From NCBI RefSeq assembly GCF_019649055.1, contig NW_026570360.1:124001-188000 (forward strand): DNA of 64,000 nt, written 5' to 3'. How positions within the stretch are numbered: position 1 is the first letter of the stretch; every line of letters starts with the position of its first letter. The notes under the pieces are model-generated. The model saw only the letters and a program-made list of their open reading frames with translations. It searched no databases and had not been told where the DNA came from. Position numbers and translations under genes: made by a program. Of this stretch, positions 38,841-54,060 are shown piece after piece. The DNA is from Paramacrobiotus metropolitanus (Eukaryota; Tardigrada; Eutardigrada; Parachela; Macrobiotidae).

Positions 38841-41800
38841 ATGGCTGCAGCGACGCTCGACCAGTCCGACAACAAGTTTGTGGAAGCATTTCTGGGGGAT
38901 TTGCGCAACATCTCTAACGAAGCAAGGAAGAAGCACACGGCTGTCAAAGAGGCAGGCTTTAATGCTGTTCCGTTTTATGGAATCGTTATTAAAATGCAAT
39001 TTTTGCCAGGCTGCGGAAACAGCAATAATTAGACTGCGAAACCTGAGCCAAAACGGAAAAGATGTTCGCGAACGTGAGTAACCGGACTGAAATCTCATAT
39101 TCGATGGATGCTATGGGTTTTTGGCTGCGTTCTAGGCATTGTCAATCACTGTCTGGATTTGCTGCAGCCGATCTTATTGAGTGCGGAGAGCGGAAACCCC
39201 AAGCTGGTCATTTTGGCGCTGGAAGCACTGCAGCGACTCTTTGCCTTCGAAACAATCGCCGATGTCCGTTTCTTTTGGCTTTGTTGATTTTAAATTGTCG
39301 CTTGAAGGTGCAGCTTAATATTTTAGGCCTCCTTGCCCGTCGTAATGAGTCTGTTGTGGACGTTAATGGAGAATCACACGGAAGAGCTGAAACTGATTCA
39401 GACTATCACCCGCATTCTGACGTCCAGCAATGTTCTGCACGCGGAATATCTTGCTAAGGTGCGTTTTCAGCTGGTTCGCTTATACTGTGTTTTTGCTTAA
39501 TTGACGCACTGTATGCCTAGCCTTTTTAAATTGTAAACAAACTCAGTCTGCGGTAACCGATCAGTGTTCGGCTGGACCTGGAATAATATTTACCACTTTA
39601 TTGAGTCAAATTCAATGCAACACAACGAGATTGCTTTGTTATGGAAAAAATTTTCCAGACATTTTTAGTATTTGAAACTGATGTGATAAGGTCACGCAAA
39701 AGATAATTTGACAACTGCATATTGCGGATTTACCGTTAAAAAACTGTTTGATTTCGATAATTAATTTAGTACAAACATACCGCAAGCTGAAGTAGTTGGC
39801 ACAGATAACTTTTTTGCGTCGCAGTGAAGTATAAAAACCGCGAAATTTAACGAAAATTTTCTATGCAGCATATACAGTAATCTTGCTTTTGATTTCAGTG
39901 CTTGGTTATTTGCCTGCGGATGCACTTCAGCAAGGACCCTGTAGTAAGCAATACAGCTGGTGCGGCCATCCGGCAACTGGTGCCTCTCCTGTTCGAAAAA
40001 GCTCTCGATGAGAGCAAGCTATCATCGCAAAGCAGTAAGATTGCTTGTCTTAAATAACGGAAAACATACAGTTCTGGCATGGTATATACGGAAAACACAC
40101 GTTTCTGGCATTGTATTTGTTTCGTTTTCGCACTTCAGACGGAAGCTCTGGTGATTCATTGCGGATGCCCAGCGATAGTGTATCGATCAAATCTGTAGCC
40201 AGTACCACCTCGACGCGCAGTGTGCCGGCGTCATTGTATATCTGTGGATCAGATGCGTACTCACTTTTGCAGGTAAAATTGTAACGGTGAACTTATTTTC
40301 TCACAATGTTCATAACATTCCTATTGTTCTGGTTGTCCATAAAATTTTTACTGTGCTCACTTTGTTTTAGGATTTGTGCCAAGTTATGAATGGCGACCAG
40401 CCGACATGGCTCGTGGGGATGACGGAAATGACGCGCGTTCTGGCCCTGGAATTGATTGAGAGCGTTCTGCTCTCGTACCGTCCATTGTTTGATGTGCGCA
40501 GAAATGAACGACTGTCGTAAAAATGTTTGGAACTCTGATTTTGCTTTTTCTTCTTCAGCTTAAAGAGTTTTCCTTTCTTCTTAAAGAGCGCCTGTGTCCA
40601 TTGCTTTTCAAATTGATTTCGCCATGTGTTCGGCATGCCCGGTCGGTTGCATCGACTCCTGGCAGTACCCCTTCAACCAGTTTGGCGTCCATTGCGGAAA
40701 AGCCCTCCTTTCCAGTGACCGTGCATCTGGTCCGGATTACTTATGTTTTGCTCACTTGCTACTGCGATATCTTGCGGACCGAATCCGAAATCTTTTATTC
40801 ATTGTTGATCAAATTTATCGATGCTGATAAGGTGCACTGGACCAAATTGTTGGCACTGGAAGTTTTTTATAAATTATTGGCTGACCCGAGAATGGTTATG
40901 TACGAATTGAAGATGTTTGAAAATCCATCTGCTCATTTCCCTGTTTTCGTAGATTAATCAGCCAGACATACTCAACAAAAGCCGCCTCCGAAGGGGTGTT
41001 TTGTGATATGATCAATACGCTGAACAATTACATTTTAACGGTTTTCGTTAAGCCGACATCTGCTGTTTCCTCCCCAACAACGCCGCCATCCACTCCGCAA
41101 GCAGTTTCTGCTTCCGCAGTTCAGGCTACCTTTACATATAAAGATGTCAACGTTCAAATTATTCCAATTGGGAAGCCAGTACTGTAAGTGTTTTGTAAGA
41201 AATGTCATGCAATAAATTATTTGCATTTTCTACAACTGATAGTCTGGTACTGTTGCAGTATCAAATTTATTTATTTTGTAGTCTTGATTCGCGGGATGCC
41301 GATCCGCCGCCGTCTACGGACAATTACGGAATGTCGTTGGCTTTTTCTGCAATCTGTTTCGTTTCTCGAACAGTTCAGGACATTATGGATAAGACTAAGG
41401 GAAGCAAAGAAAATCGAGGGATGAAAGGTACTGTCTGTCACTTTCAGCATGCGTGATAGCCAGTTGGCGACAGCCATTTCTGTTTTGTTCCAATAGCCGC
41501 TTTGCATACATTGGTCCAGAATTCCTGGTGTGGAGTTTTGTCATCGGTTTCTACCCTTTTGGAAGCCAGCAATGATGAGTCGGTTACGGATAGTTTATTG
41601 CACATTTGTAAAGTGTACATACAAGCGGCTGGACTGGTGAATATTGAACTGGTTCGGGAAGCCTTCATTACGGCGCTGTGCAAAGCAGCCTTTCCCATCA
41701 ACTACACCATTAACATACTCAAGGCAGCATCATCGCGATTAGCTCCGTTTCGCGCAGATACGTCGGGTAGAAAATCCGCTTTGTGGTTTTTCGTTTTTAG

Positions 41801-44800
41801 ATTTATGCTTCATAGCGCTGTAACTGTAGGGATTGATCGACGCAGTAAAGCTGGAGGGAGTTGCGGATGCAAAAAACCGCAACCAGATCGTAGCGGTTGG
41901 GACACCATTATCCTCTTCGTTTCCGGGAGCCGTCATGGTAGGGTAACAGGCTGGCTTCTTATTATAAAACAAGGCTGCAGCACAAATCGTTTCTGTGTGT
42001 TTTACAGCTCACCGCAAAAAATATAACATGTTTAAATACACTGTTGGAAATCACAATTCTCCTGGGTGATTTTCTGGATGGATCGTGGATTTTAGTGCTG
42101 GCTTCTCTGCAGCATTTGGCCTGGATATTAGGTATCAACCAGTTCATCCCGGGAATGAGTAATGGTTTATCGAAGCACAAGCAGCGACCAACCGAAAGCA
42201 CCATGAACACTATCGTTACCACCGTTCTGATGTCTGACCTACCGGAGTTGACCAAGAAGTTTGACGAGGTGTTCAAAAATACAAAACAATTGTCGGATGG
42301 ATCGTTAGACCATGTTGTGCAAGCACTATGTAAATTATCACTGGATGCCATTGAAACGGCAGCACACAGCAGGGTAACGGTTACTACTAATGTAAAAAAA
42401 TGTTTTATGTTATGGCAGAGTTTGAAGGCGCTGTTTTCATAGGAGCCTTCGTTATTTGCCATCGCGAAATTGGTGGATGTCAGCTTGGTAAATATGTTCC
42501 GTATTGAAGCTTGGTGGGCACCTGTGACCTCCAACTTGGCTGAGGTATTTCTGATTTCGTTTTGAGATTTTCATGTCTCTGCATTTTTGCGAATGCAACT
42601 AGTTCATCGTATCACCGATATTCGCGTGCATTTTTATTATTTTGGTTCCCATTTAGGTTTCGGCCAATTCAAATCAAGTCTTGCGAGAGTGGAGTACGGA
42701 TGCGTTAACTATACTGGTTAAGGAAGGCCTCACATATGACTTCCAGCCCCCGTTGTCTTTAAATATGGTACTTTTACGGATTATTTTGTACAATTAGTAC
42801 TTTTATCCGTATTTCTTATGTGTTTTGCCTTAGGCTTTGCAAGAAAAGCTCATTCGTCCCCTTTTGGACCTTTCGAAAGTGGTTTGGTCAGACGTGAGAT
42901 TAAAACAGTATAACTGCCTAAACCACGTCATTCTGAGTTCATCAGAAAAGATATCCAATTGTTGGAGACCCATTGTCGAAGTGATAGGAGCTGTCAACGG
43001 TGTTGGCGAGTAAATAAAAACTGATGGAACAACTTTTTTAAATTGAGTAATGCCTGTACGTAACTGAGATTGTGTCGTTTTAGTGAAGCACTGGTACGAG
43101 CAAGCTTTAAATGCGTCCAGGCCGTGGTATCTGACCACCTGCGGAATATCTCTTTTGACTGCATCGAGCAGTGCGCTGATGCTGCAGCAAAATTTGGCAC
43201 ACAAACCGTGGATCTGAACGTTAGCTTAACCGCTATCGGCGTTCTGGTAGGACAAAATGTTTTGAAATCGGCTGCAAGTTCGGAATGACCTGCTGCTGTT
43301 AACCCTTTAGTGGAACATTGCCGATTACATCTATCAAAATCGCACAGGATTCAACATTGGACAAGAGCGTCTATTAAATTTTATGCTGAATCTGTACAAG
43401 CAACTTTCGCAGCTTTGTCTGGACGTGCGACCGGAAGTCAGGAAGAGTGCTGCTCAGACACTGTTCCTGGCGATAGCGTCGCACGGTGCCGGATTGGATC
43501 TCAGTTCGTGGCAACGCTTAATTGTTGATGTGAGCTCTGAACTGTTTATTTTAAAAAAATAATATGGCGATGTTTTGAATGGAATGTAATGTTGGCTCTA
43601 CTGTAGGCTTGCTATACATTGCTGAAATGCTTGGAAAATTATTATTTGACGGCTTCGGAGACTAAACTGGATGACAAAGATGACAAGGTTATTATTCATC
43701 ATTCCCGGGATACGGCCAAAAAACAGTGGGCTGAGACGTGGGCGATGGTTTTGCCGAGTGTTACGAAAACTGTGTTGTTGAATTTGCCAGTTGTACTTCG
43801 ATTAAGTAAGTCATGCGCTGCTGTTAAGGATGCTGCTGTGTAATGGAATCGTAGAAATTACTCGTAATATTCAGACACTGTAGTATTTCCCTTTGCCATT
43901 GGTAATGTGTAGCTTTTTACCGACTGTGGTATTATGTGCCTGCGTGTATCAGCAAGTGTTTCTTTTGGTTCAGAGCAGCCTCAACAGGTCTGGCAGGGGC
44001 TGCTATTCCACATACAACGTGCCGGTATGCCGGGAATGGAGGAAGTCGCGATGGCCTCCTTTCGCTGTATTGATGAAATACTCTCGTTGGAGAAATTCGC
44101 GCGGAAAGTGCGCAACCAGACTCCTCGTTACCAAAGACAACAGCTACGGAAAATCTTATTAGTATCCCGATGTGGGAGGATGTTTGGAAAACATATCACG
44201 CCATCGGTATGGAGATGATTGGGCAGATGAAACGAACAACGAATACGTAAGATACAGTCAAATTGCGCTTGCTGATAGCATGCTAATTACCGATTATTTC
44301 CGTGTTCAGTTAAGAGCAGCAGGTTTGTTTTGTTTTAGAGATTTGTTGCCTTCGCAAAAACTGCTGACATTCTACACGGGTCGTTTTCGGAGGCTGTGCG
44401 CTCGGTTGACGGTAGCACTAACCGTGGATATGCTCAGAAAATTACAAGATATATATCCCCAAATAATGCTACCGGTGCTGCACAAAAACGCTTCCAAGGT
44501 TCTTCCATGCAAAGCTGAAATAACCCCCCTTCAAGAATGCGTCATGCAAAATGCAGAGTGCCTTCAGATGGTATTTTTGTTATATCTGTTTGCCAAATTA
44601 GTCAGTGAATCACTGAACGTACTCGCAAATTCAACGATATAATATGTTTAAAGGGAGAAAGTAGTTAGCTATGTGTTATACATTCAGATATCGAGTATTT
44701 TGTCTAGATGTTTAAATATTTAATTCACTTGTGATTTGATAGGAAATTGTTAAAGCGAAATCTCCTACACCGCATCTAATAGCGGAATTATTCAATTTGT

Positions 44801-47800
44801 GGCTGAAGTATACCCGATTCTCCAGTTCTGTCCCGGTAATAGCGCGGGCTCTGTCTATGGAGCCGGATTATCTAGTTCGCTGGTGGGCAGCTACTTTTTC
44901 TTTATTTTCCGAAACTGCCATGCACAAAACAGTTGAGTTATACCAAGAGACATTTACATGGAAATTGGTCATCGAGTCTGAAATCCTGGGAACAATAATT
45001 CAGGTACTGTAAGGTTATATGTTAACAGTAAACTTAAAGTGCAAACACGGGTAAATTGCCAAAAAGGCGCAACTATTTAAAGCTGTACAGTGCTTAACCA
45101 GATCAAATACCATAATTTCGCTTTGAATACACCCAGAAACAAGAAATCCAGTTATAACTTAAACGGTAAACCCGCTCCGCATTACATAAGAGGGAGCGTA
45201 AAACACTGAGAATGACTGGACTGCGGAAGAGGACTCACGAAGACGAAAGCAGGCAGCGAAGTTTCTTCAGCTCAGTGTGAGCGTTATCCAGTTGACTACG
45301 AAGCACCTGGTTCTCCGTTTCCAGCATGACCACACGAAGGGCGGATATTTCTTCGCGCTGCTTGCGAGCCAGCCGCGACTTCTTGGCCGATTCGTTGTTG
45401 CGATTGCGGCGCTCCCAGTAATGGTCGTCCTTGCGATCATCCGACACAGGAGTTGGTTTGCGCTTAAGGGTGTTCGGACGAGTCAGAATGGCCATCGACG
45501 GGTGGTCAGTAGGAAAGGATGGCAGTGGGACGGGCAGCGGCTCAGGCATTGGGTGGGTGTGGCCAGACTTGGTCGTGTGCTCCATCGACGCTGACTGTTG
45601 TAGATAATTTAAGTTATTATAGAGCTACATATGAAATTCTTTTGAGCGCTTAAGCGTAGTAATAATTAATACTTAACTTTTAACGGAAACATGATTATGC
45701 TTACATTGATTAACCGGTCAACAGAAAAAACATAACTTTACAGTTAGTGCACGCCTTTACATAGTTCAACAACTTTAACACGTAGTGAATGGCACCGAAT
45801 GCTGCTTACAAGTACGTACACGCTTGCATTTTGATGCGATTAATCATTTAGGAGTACCGCGCCCCGATTAAGAGTGCTATTAAACCTTCCAAAAATTTAA
45901 TTGTAGGATCATTTAGTTATCGTCCAACAACTGCGCGATTCAGCTTTGCAAACAAAGCAAAACTGTAAATTATGTACATACCTGTGTGGAATCAGGCTCC
46001 GTGTATTTGCACGGGGGAGCGAATCCAGCAGACGTGGTAACGTTGGCCATTGTTGCGGTGGTTGTTGTTGGAACGCGGTATTGTTCGAAATAGTTGGTTG
46101 CCGCATCGTTCTGTGAAGGCCAGTACAACGACGGATAATTCGTGGCATAGGGTCCGTAAGCGCTGGAGTTGGTCATTGATGTCAAGAAGTTGCGCGACAT
46201 CCTACAGATCGTGGGTGATATTAGCAGATCCATAATGTGATAAAGGTCACTTGCTAACGTTTGAATCGCCAAGGTGCAAATCAGAAATCAGCACGTTTTC
46301 ACGCATCTACTGAAAATCACTGGGATGCGCTGACAGAGCTCGATATGGCCTCAAAACTGACCACGCTTATGAACCTACAACTGGTAATCGGATGAAATGT
46401 TGCACAATCAAGAATCTTCCCTAGTTACCTAGGTCGGATCAGATGCACGCAATAAGGAAATGCTAGATTTAGACAGCGCAAAAGCAGTTAGTTGCCTAAC
46501 TTTTGCGCGATCCAGTCTGATTGCGTCAAGACAGTGCATAATCGTTTGAGCTTCTAGGTGAGGTCAGAGCCCAAATGAGGCAATGCTCGATAACAATCTG
46601 AGAAATTCTCCTCGACTTTTGTCCTACTGGCTGTCTACGGGGCAGTATGCCGTTGTAATGGCGCGGTCAGTTAAGAAGATTTCGCTCTTTTGTTTTACAT
46701 CTCTCTCGTAATTATTTTCGGGAAAAAGGCCCATTCGGGAGGGAACAGTACAGACTGACCGACACACAATTAGGTCACTGGGTGGCCAATCTTGCATAAT
46801 AGAACGTAGATTACGTCTGAATGGTGTAAGAACATGGGAAACTTACTTGGAGCTTTTTCAAGAGGATTTTTTCCCAATTAGTCTGGCACGGTGGCCTGGG
46901 GTGCGGAATACAACAATAAGAATTTGACGCGCTGTTGACTTTTTGTCCCGAAATGAACCAGAAAACTAGCCAACTTTTGTCACATTTAACTGATGAGCAA
47001 CAATTACGCAGTGACTAGGGTTACCAGTTAAAAATTGCAATAACTGCAAAAAACTACGTTGTGTCACGGTGGAAGCCAGATCACAGATTCAGAATACTGA
47101 AGCTAGCCAGCTGTTGGATTTATCGCAGTTTGACAGAAGATTTCTTCTCTGTGATTTACTGCTGGCATTGCTAGAAGTATACGAAGAAATTGGTAATGTG
47201 GACAGTGGCCGGTTAGGCGGCTTTGTGCGCCTAATGCTGTAATATCCATCTGGACAGTGCATTATCGTAATGATGACGTTACTGGTCAAAAGAATCCTGG
47301 GTGAAAAGAATGTGCGCTTCTGTACATACGGATCCGTCTATGGCAGAGGCATTTTGATGTGAGTGCTGTATGGCCTGGTGGCGGGACTATTGTCTTACGC
47401 CTTGCTGATAACTACTTTCACCCGGACATTGTTCAACAAAATTCAATTAGTCGTAATCAACGAGCTTTTCCCCGTCTTTGAAAACATGGTACAATATGAT
47501 TTCGGCGGATTCTTGTCACGCTGTTGAATGACGCAGTACCTAAACGGAAATTTTGTTTTTAAGATCAGCATTTCTTTCAAAAAGAAACCACGGCATGATA
47601 CGTATACTAGCATGAAAAATGCTTTTGGTTTTTTCTTCAAGTTATTTTGTAGATTATAAGCAGATGACCGAAGCGCAAAGAAAGGGATATGACTCTACCA
47701 GTTAACAGTAATAAGTGTGTGCTTAGTACTTACTGCTTGCCTAAGGAATTTGGAAAAGAACGAATAATACGTATCCAAAAATTTGTGCGTAAGAGAACTG

Positions 47801-49908
47801 AAATTGACCAACGCATCTGTGGATTGCGTTGCATTTTAAAGCACAAAAGTACGAGTTATAAATTTATAATATATATGCACTATGAAACCACAAGTACTAT
47901 TGCAATAATAATTTAATATTAATGCAGATAATGAATCGAAAACCGCTTCATTTGAACGAAAACACAGTCTATTTGTTATTCAAGCTAATTTGGTGCTACA
48001 GTGCTACTTTTATATTAAGTACTGATTTTGCAGCCTCGTTTTTACTTTTGAACGATACATGAGTTCAGAAATTTATAGTCATATGCTTGCAGTATTTTAC
48101 GTCATTTTTGCAATTTTTGCTTTTTGAGTATATCTGTATATACCTGTAATTTGTTCATAAAAATTCATAAAACATAAACTGAATTCCATCTGGCCAGTTC
48201 CCGGGCTTTGCTCCCACTTCGTGATCAATAACTCCAAAGATCTTATTAACGGAATCAATGCAATCTATTGCAGAATGCAGGGTATATGGTTTTCCATACT
48301 ATTCATAATAACGCGACATCTGTATTGTAAGGGCAAATTACGCAATCCTACCGGTTGCGCAATCGAAAGGATGGGATTAACATGTGGCAGATGCGAGCCG
48401 GGACTCGACCGGGCGGAGGCTGTGACCGACCATAGAGCGCACTTAATGAACTGGAAGCATGCGGATATTAATTAGCATAAGCAGAAGGGATTCAGAGGGT
48501 GCTCTATTGCGCTTAATGACCTAATGGCTTCGGCTGCCGTATTTACATAATGCAGTAAATGTACACATCATTTTTTTTACATTAACACCTCATCATGCAC
48601 ATCCACATTATTTATTATTGATTTAGGCTCTGCAACAGCCCTTGCGATTGCATGAAACCGATGCTCACCAAACGGCTTGGAGAGTTGCCATGCAGTCCAT
48701 CGTAAAGGTGGTGCGGATGACCCTTCCGACAGTTACTGCACAGACCAAGGACAGCTATAAAAACATGTGGGCTCAACTTGTCAAGGCACTGGACAGCTTT
48801 TTGTACGGACCAAAAGCCATGGCACAGACCTCATGGGGAATGGATGAAATCGATTTAGAGGTGATTCTTACAGTCAATTTGTTCGCGGTGCTGGAGGGCT
48901 GCAGCTGGAAACCGATAAAACTTCGTGGCTGTTTTGACTTTTATGGAATTCTTTTTTTATTTTTTTTATTGTTATATGTAGTAGTTACGGAATGTGATGG
49001 AACATTGCTTTCTAGGTTGTGACCTTTGTTCGTGTGGATATCCTCCCTTACGTTGCCTTGATACCAGCGGACGATCTGAAAAATCTCTTGAGCATTTTGC
49101 ACAAAGGCTCATTACATCGTGATGTGACGGAAAACAACTTTGGTAAAAGTTGATTAGAGATCTACAGCATATAACATTCTAGACATTTGTAGTTGCGGTC
49201 GTGGTGTAATGGTATTGTCATTCCAGCGATTCCCGTAAACGCCGAGAACTATGCCAGTCTCTGCTTCGAAGCGCTGCTGGACTTCCAGCTTATACATTTC
49301 CCCAATGCTAAGGGCATCGAGGGTATTAACGTGCCGGCCGTGCTGCTTCGCTGTGAGAAATTGCTGGCTTCGCTGTCGCTGAAGTCCAGTGAACAGGCAG
49401 TTCTCAAAGGAAAGAACGCTCTGCGCTGCATCCGCAGTGTTTTGAGCATCATCAAGCAGACGCCGGTGGCCAATGGTAAAAAGTGTGCTGTGGCTGGTGG
49501 TGGTGGTGCTGTTTCGGCTGCTTACGGATGGGGTCTGTAAAATTTTGCGCTCTATCACGTTTCATCCTCTTTTCTCCAGATCGTTAGTTTTCAATAGTAC
49601 ATCTAATAAAAATTGTTTACCGTAAGCCCATAATGACAATTTCCGCTTTGCAGTGCAGGCTGCAGCTATCCCAGTTAAATCTCTGCATGGTATATCTTTT
49701 TGTAATTTGTCACTTCTTTACAGTTGATCGGCAAGTGTGGCATGATGCTATTAGTTTGTACCCGAAGCTGGTCAGTCTCGTTCCCGTTATCGTCATGGAT
49801 CCGCAGCAGCAGCAGTCCGGTGGTCAAGAAGTGCAGCGATTTGATAATTTATTGTCTGCAGCGCTCCTGCAGTACGCCGAATTAATTCAACCCCCGTTCA
49901 AACTGTGA
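38841..49908 (+). CDS. MON2: MON2 homologue, Golgi/endosome trafficking regulator
   Basis: I traced 26 exons: 38841-38951, 39010-39073, 39136-39263, 39327-39458, 39899-40034, 40139-40272, 40371-40493, 40559-40899, 40953-41183, 41282-41427, 41497-41766, 41846-41937, 42008-42373, 42443-42544, 42657-42767, 42834-43009, 43084-43246, 43311-43529, 43607-43805, 43974-44246, 44339-44570, 44743-45003, 48627-48860, 49016-49142, 49227-49475 and 49724-49908, about 1,600 aa (human about 1,718). Diagnostic blocks include [84 protein letters not shown] and CFEALLDFQ. Family: ARF-GEF-like HEAT scaffold (DCB/HUS domains without Sec7) with DOP1 in endosome-to-Golgi retrieval. The first intron uses a GC donor. 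Exon 43974-44246 is one base short. The 45004-48626 intron hosts a gene on the other strand. Confidence 0.95.
45235..46200 (-). CDS. bZIP transcription factor of the PAR/NFIL3-like type, nested in a MON2 intron
   Basis: Two coding exons, 46200-45982 and 45594-45235, join in phase (ACACAG|gtatgt to acaacag|TCA), giving 192 aa. The N-terminal half is Thr, Asn, Tyr and Pro-rich ([19 protein letters not shown]), typical of an activation region. The C-terminal third is a b[22 protein letters not shown] is the basic region, with the Asn and Arg contacts in order and the YW(E/S)RR lead-in of PAR and E4BP4/CES-2 factors. A leucine zipper of about four heptads follows, and the chain ends [12 protein letters not shown]. 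It lies entirely inside the 3.6-kb MON2 intron on the opposite strand. An acceptor-like ctgtag precedes the ATG, so a non-coding first exon upstream is likely. Exact orthology within the family is not clear. Confidence 0.85.
46201..48626. other. Rest of the MON2 host intron
   Basis: This is 2.4 kb of intron upstream of the nested bZIP gene. It should contain that gene's promoter and any 5' UTR exon. The only structured element I see is the SINE-like fragment at about 48340-48455. Confidence 0.5.
48340..48455 (-). mobile_element. tRNA-derived SINE-like fragment
   Basis: On the minus strand 48410-48398 reads GGTCGAGTCCCGG, one base short of an RNA polymerase III B box (GGTTCGANTCC). It is followed by GCTCGCAT and CACATGTT, and preceded by GTGCGCTCTATGGTCGGTCA, the arrangement seen in the tRNA-related heads of many animal SINEs. 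The A-box region (about 48453-48440) is degraded. There is no clean acceptor stem, so it is not a functional tRNA gene. Ends are approximate. Confidence 0.45.
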
Positions 49909-52143
49909 ACGCAAAATCTGCCCGGAAGTATATCTTGCTGAGAATGGTCGTTTTTGTATTGGTGCATGGGATGCCCAAAACTCAACATTCCACAATAACT
50001 GTACTGCTGTGCTTGTTTTTGTTTTTACCTCCATAATCCGGTCTTTTATGCAGATCTTTCTGGTTTCTATTTTTATAAATGACGGCAGCAGTTTCTTCTT
50101 CGAGAGATTAATTAACGAAACGAAAGGGTTGTGTTGTAGTTTTTTTTGACGTGGGGATTCTGTGGGAAACCACGCGTGAAACTTGGTGTATGTATAAAAA
50201 CCTCTGCAAAACTGAATGCCAACGAATCATAGAATGATGCTTTTTCAGTAGGTAATAGAAAGAATACAGCAAATAATGGATACTGGAACATGCGGAATAT
50301 TGTTACTGTCTGTACATCATGGTTTCCTGGTTTTCTTATTCGGGTGCATACAGTGCATGCTGACTGCGTCGTAATTGCTCGCCAAAAAATGCTATAGTAG
50401 ACTTCAACAGACGGTGCAGTACAAGTACCGAAGAAATTCGGGTTTAATGATTATGTACAGTACTTAATTCACGATGGTGGTTTTGGATTACTGGACACTG
50501 GACAGTGCACTTCTGTCCATTTTCAGTGAGCTCAGAGGTGTATCACTGTATGGTTTTGTTTTACTAATAATTGTAAGTTCATTTACAGTAACTTTCAGTA
50601 AAATTTAATACAACTGTAGTATTGTAATTTGTATGTACATCAGTACATATTGTAGCGATAGTATTTGTACGAACGATAAGACCGCCCAGTTATGATTCAT
50701 TCCATCGCGTTATGAATTTGTGTCCACTTTACCGGCTAGTTTCCTTTCTCATGAATTTCTAGAATTCAGTCTTGACACTCGCTTGCTACAGCTTGCATCT
50801 ACTTGATTGTTCCTCTTGCTGAAACCCTTGCTTACAACCTTGCTCCGTTTCTTGAACGCCTTGTCATTAAACATGCCTTGAGTTACGTTGTCGTGTTTGA
50901 TCGCTTGGGATGAACTAGCGTCATCCCAATCGGAGCCACCTGTGTAATTGTGTAACATCAGTAAGAGCGTCCTCGGCCAGCATCGTTGCCGGCCGTGCCA
51001 CCTTTCACCACAAGGTCCACAACAGCCGCATAATCGTGGTAAAGGCTGATCGCCACCCCACTAGAACAGTAGCCAGATAGGCCACTGTTACAATATAACA
51101 CTACTAGTATATAAAGTACTAGTTCTGTACTTCACTCGTACATACAGTAGCACTCTAGGAGACACTTCTGAGTTCTGACCAGGTGAGTCCTTTTGTGGGA
51201 CCATAGAAAGTACTAGTACATTTACTTACGATTACTAGCAGGTAGGATTGTTCGTCGTACAGTTGTGTTAGTTGTTTGAAGGTCACTATATTACAGTAAG
51301 CCTTTTTTGATCTGCAATCCTTTCGTAAATCTTCATTGCAGAAATTCTCAGACTAGAGTAACCTGCTTCGTAGACGGTGAAACATTTTCTCTAGCTCGTA
51401 TTAAGGGGGACTAATTTATAATAATTGCATAAAAGTCCTTCGCAAAAAAACGCATAAGAATTGAACGACTCATCCGTTCTCCAGTATCTTACATGTTTTA
51501 AGTAGAGGAATGTTTGCTTTACAAGGATGAAGATACTTTAGAAAATCGGGTTCCTGCTATAAATTAGTCCCCCTTAACCCGCATTTTATGCCGCCATGTT
51601 AGCATTGTATGATATTGATCTCTAGTTGTACTGTACTGAAATCCATCGTTTTCAGAGCGGTTCGTTCACTATCTTCGAACGAGAGCCATTAATATAGAAA
51701 AACTAATAATAAGATCCATATTCCATACTATGGTACGGAACGTTAGTACTCTAAAAAGCAGGAAACCATTTCGAATTTGCAACACACAGCATCGGTTTTC
51801 ACATAATAAGAATCATTAAGATCAGTACACAAAAAACGTTAATTATTATAAAAAGTAGCATACACGTACAATGTCCAGAGTGTCAAAATATTAATAACAA
51901 ACTGAAAATTCAAAAAACACTGACACCAGTGGCCAGTTCAGGACAGCCAGGAAGCATAGTCATTTTTTACGACTGGGGGGACAAAAATGTGAGAGAAACG
52001 TCTTTTGAGGTGTCGAAAGCCTTCTCGTATGAAACAAACAGCGCGCGCATATTTAAGGAGACGATGCAGAAACAAAAAATAAAAGCCCAACATAAATTGC
52101 TAATATCCACGATTTTGAGTGCACATGGGTTCCCCATCGTCCT
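49909..52143. other. Tail-to-tail region between MON2 and Rho1
   Basis: MON2 3' flank, then 2 kb to the Rho1 stop. A relatively GC-rich patch at about 50940-51065 followed by an open frame (50749-50958, minus) could be a small or decayed coding segment. It has no recognisable product and is discussed as a finding. Confidence 0.4.
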
Positions 52144-53713
<1,570 letters not shown>

Positions 53714-54060
53714 TCAGCAGGATATCTACTGCGGGGCTTCCACACTGGGAATCACCGCGACCTACGATTAAAAAACATCTAGTAATCACGATTCACGATC
53801 ACTGGTTCTTATAATCTTATGTGACTGCCTAGAAGCAAGTTCAAGCAACTAAAAAATGAAAAACCATAAGGTAAACTGCCAATTAATAATAATGTATCAA
53901 AATTAATGCAAATTACTAGCAGCTATAGCCTATACCGTCAAAACATTATAGTTATAGTCACTGCTATACAATATAATATTCTATCGAGTCTTTGTCTAGA
54001 GTTTTGAATTTCCTGTGTTGTCATTTTGTTTTTGCGGATATTTTTGTGTGGTAAACTGAG

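Noticed and set aside
49190-49226. Sequence resembling a tRNA A box before a MON2 exon
   Set aside because: It has no B box or stem structure. It is the polypyrimidine/acceptor region of the next MON2 exon.
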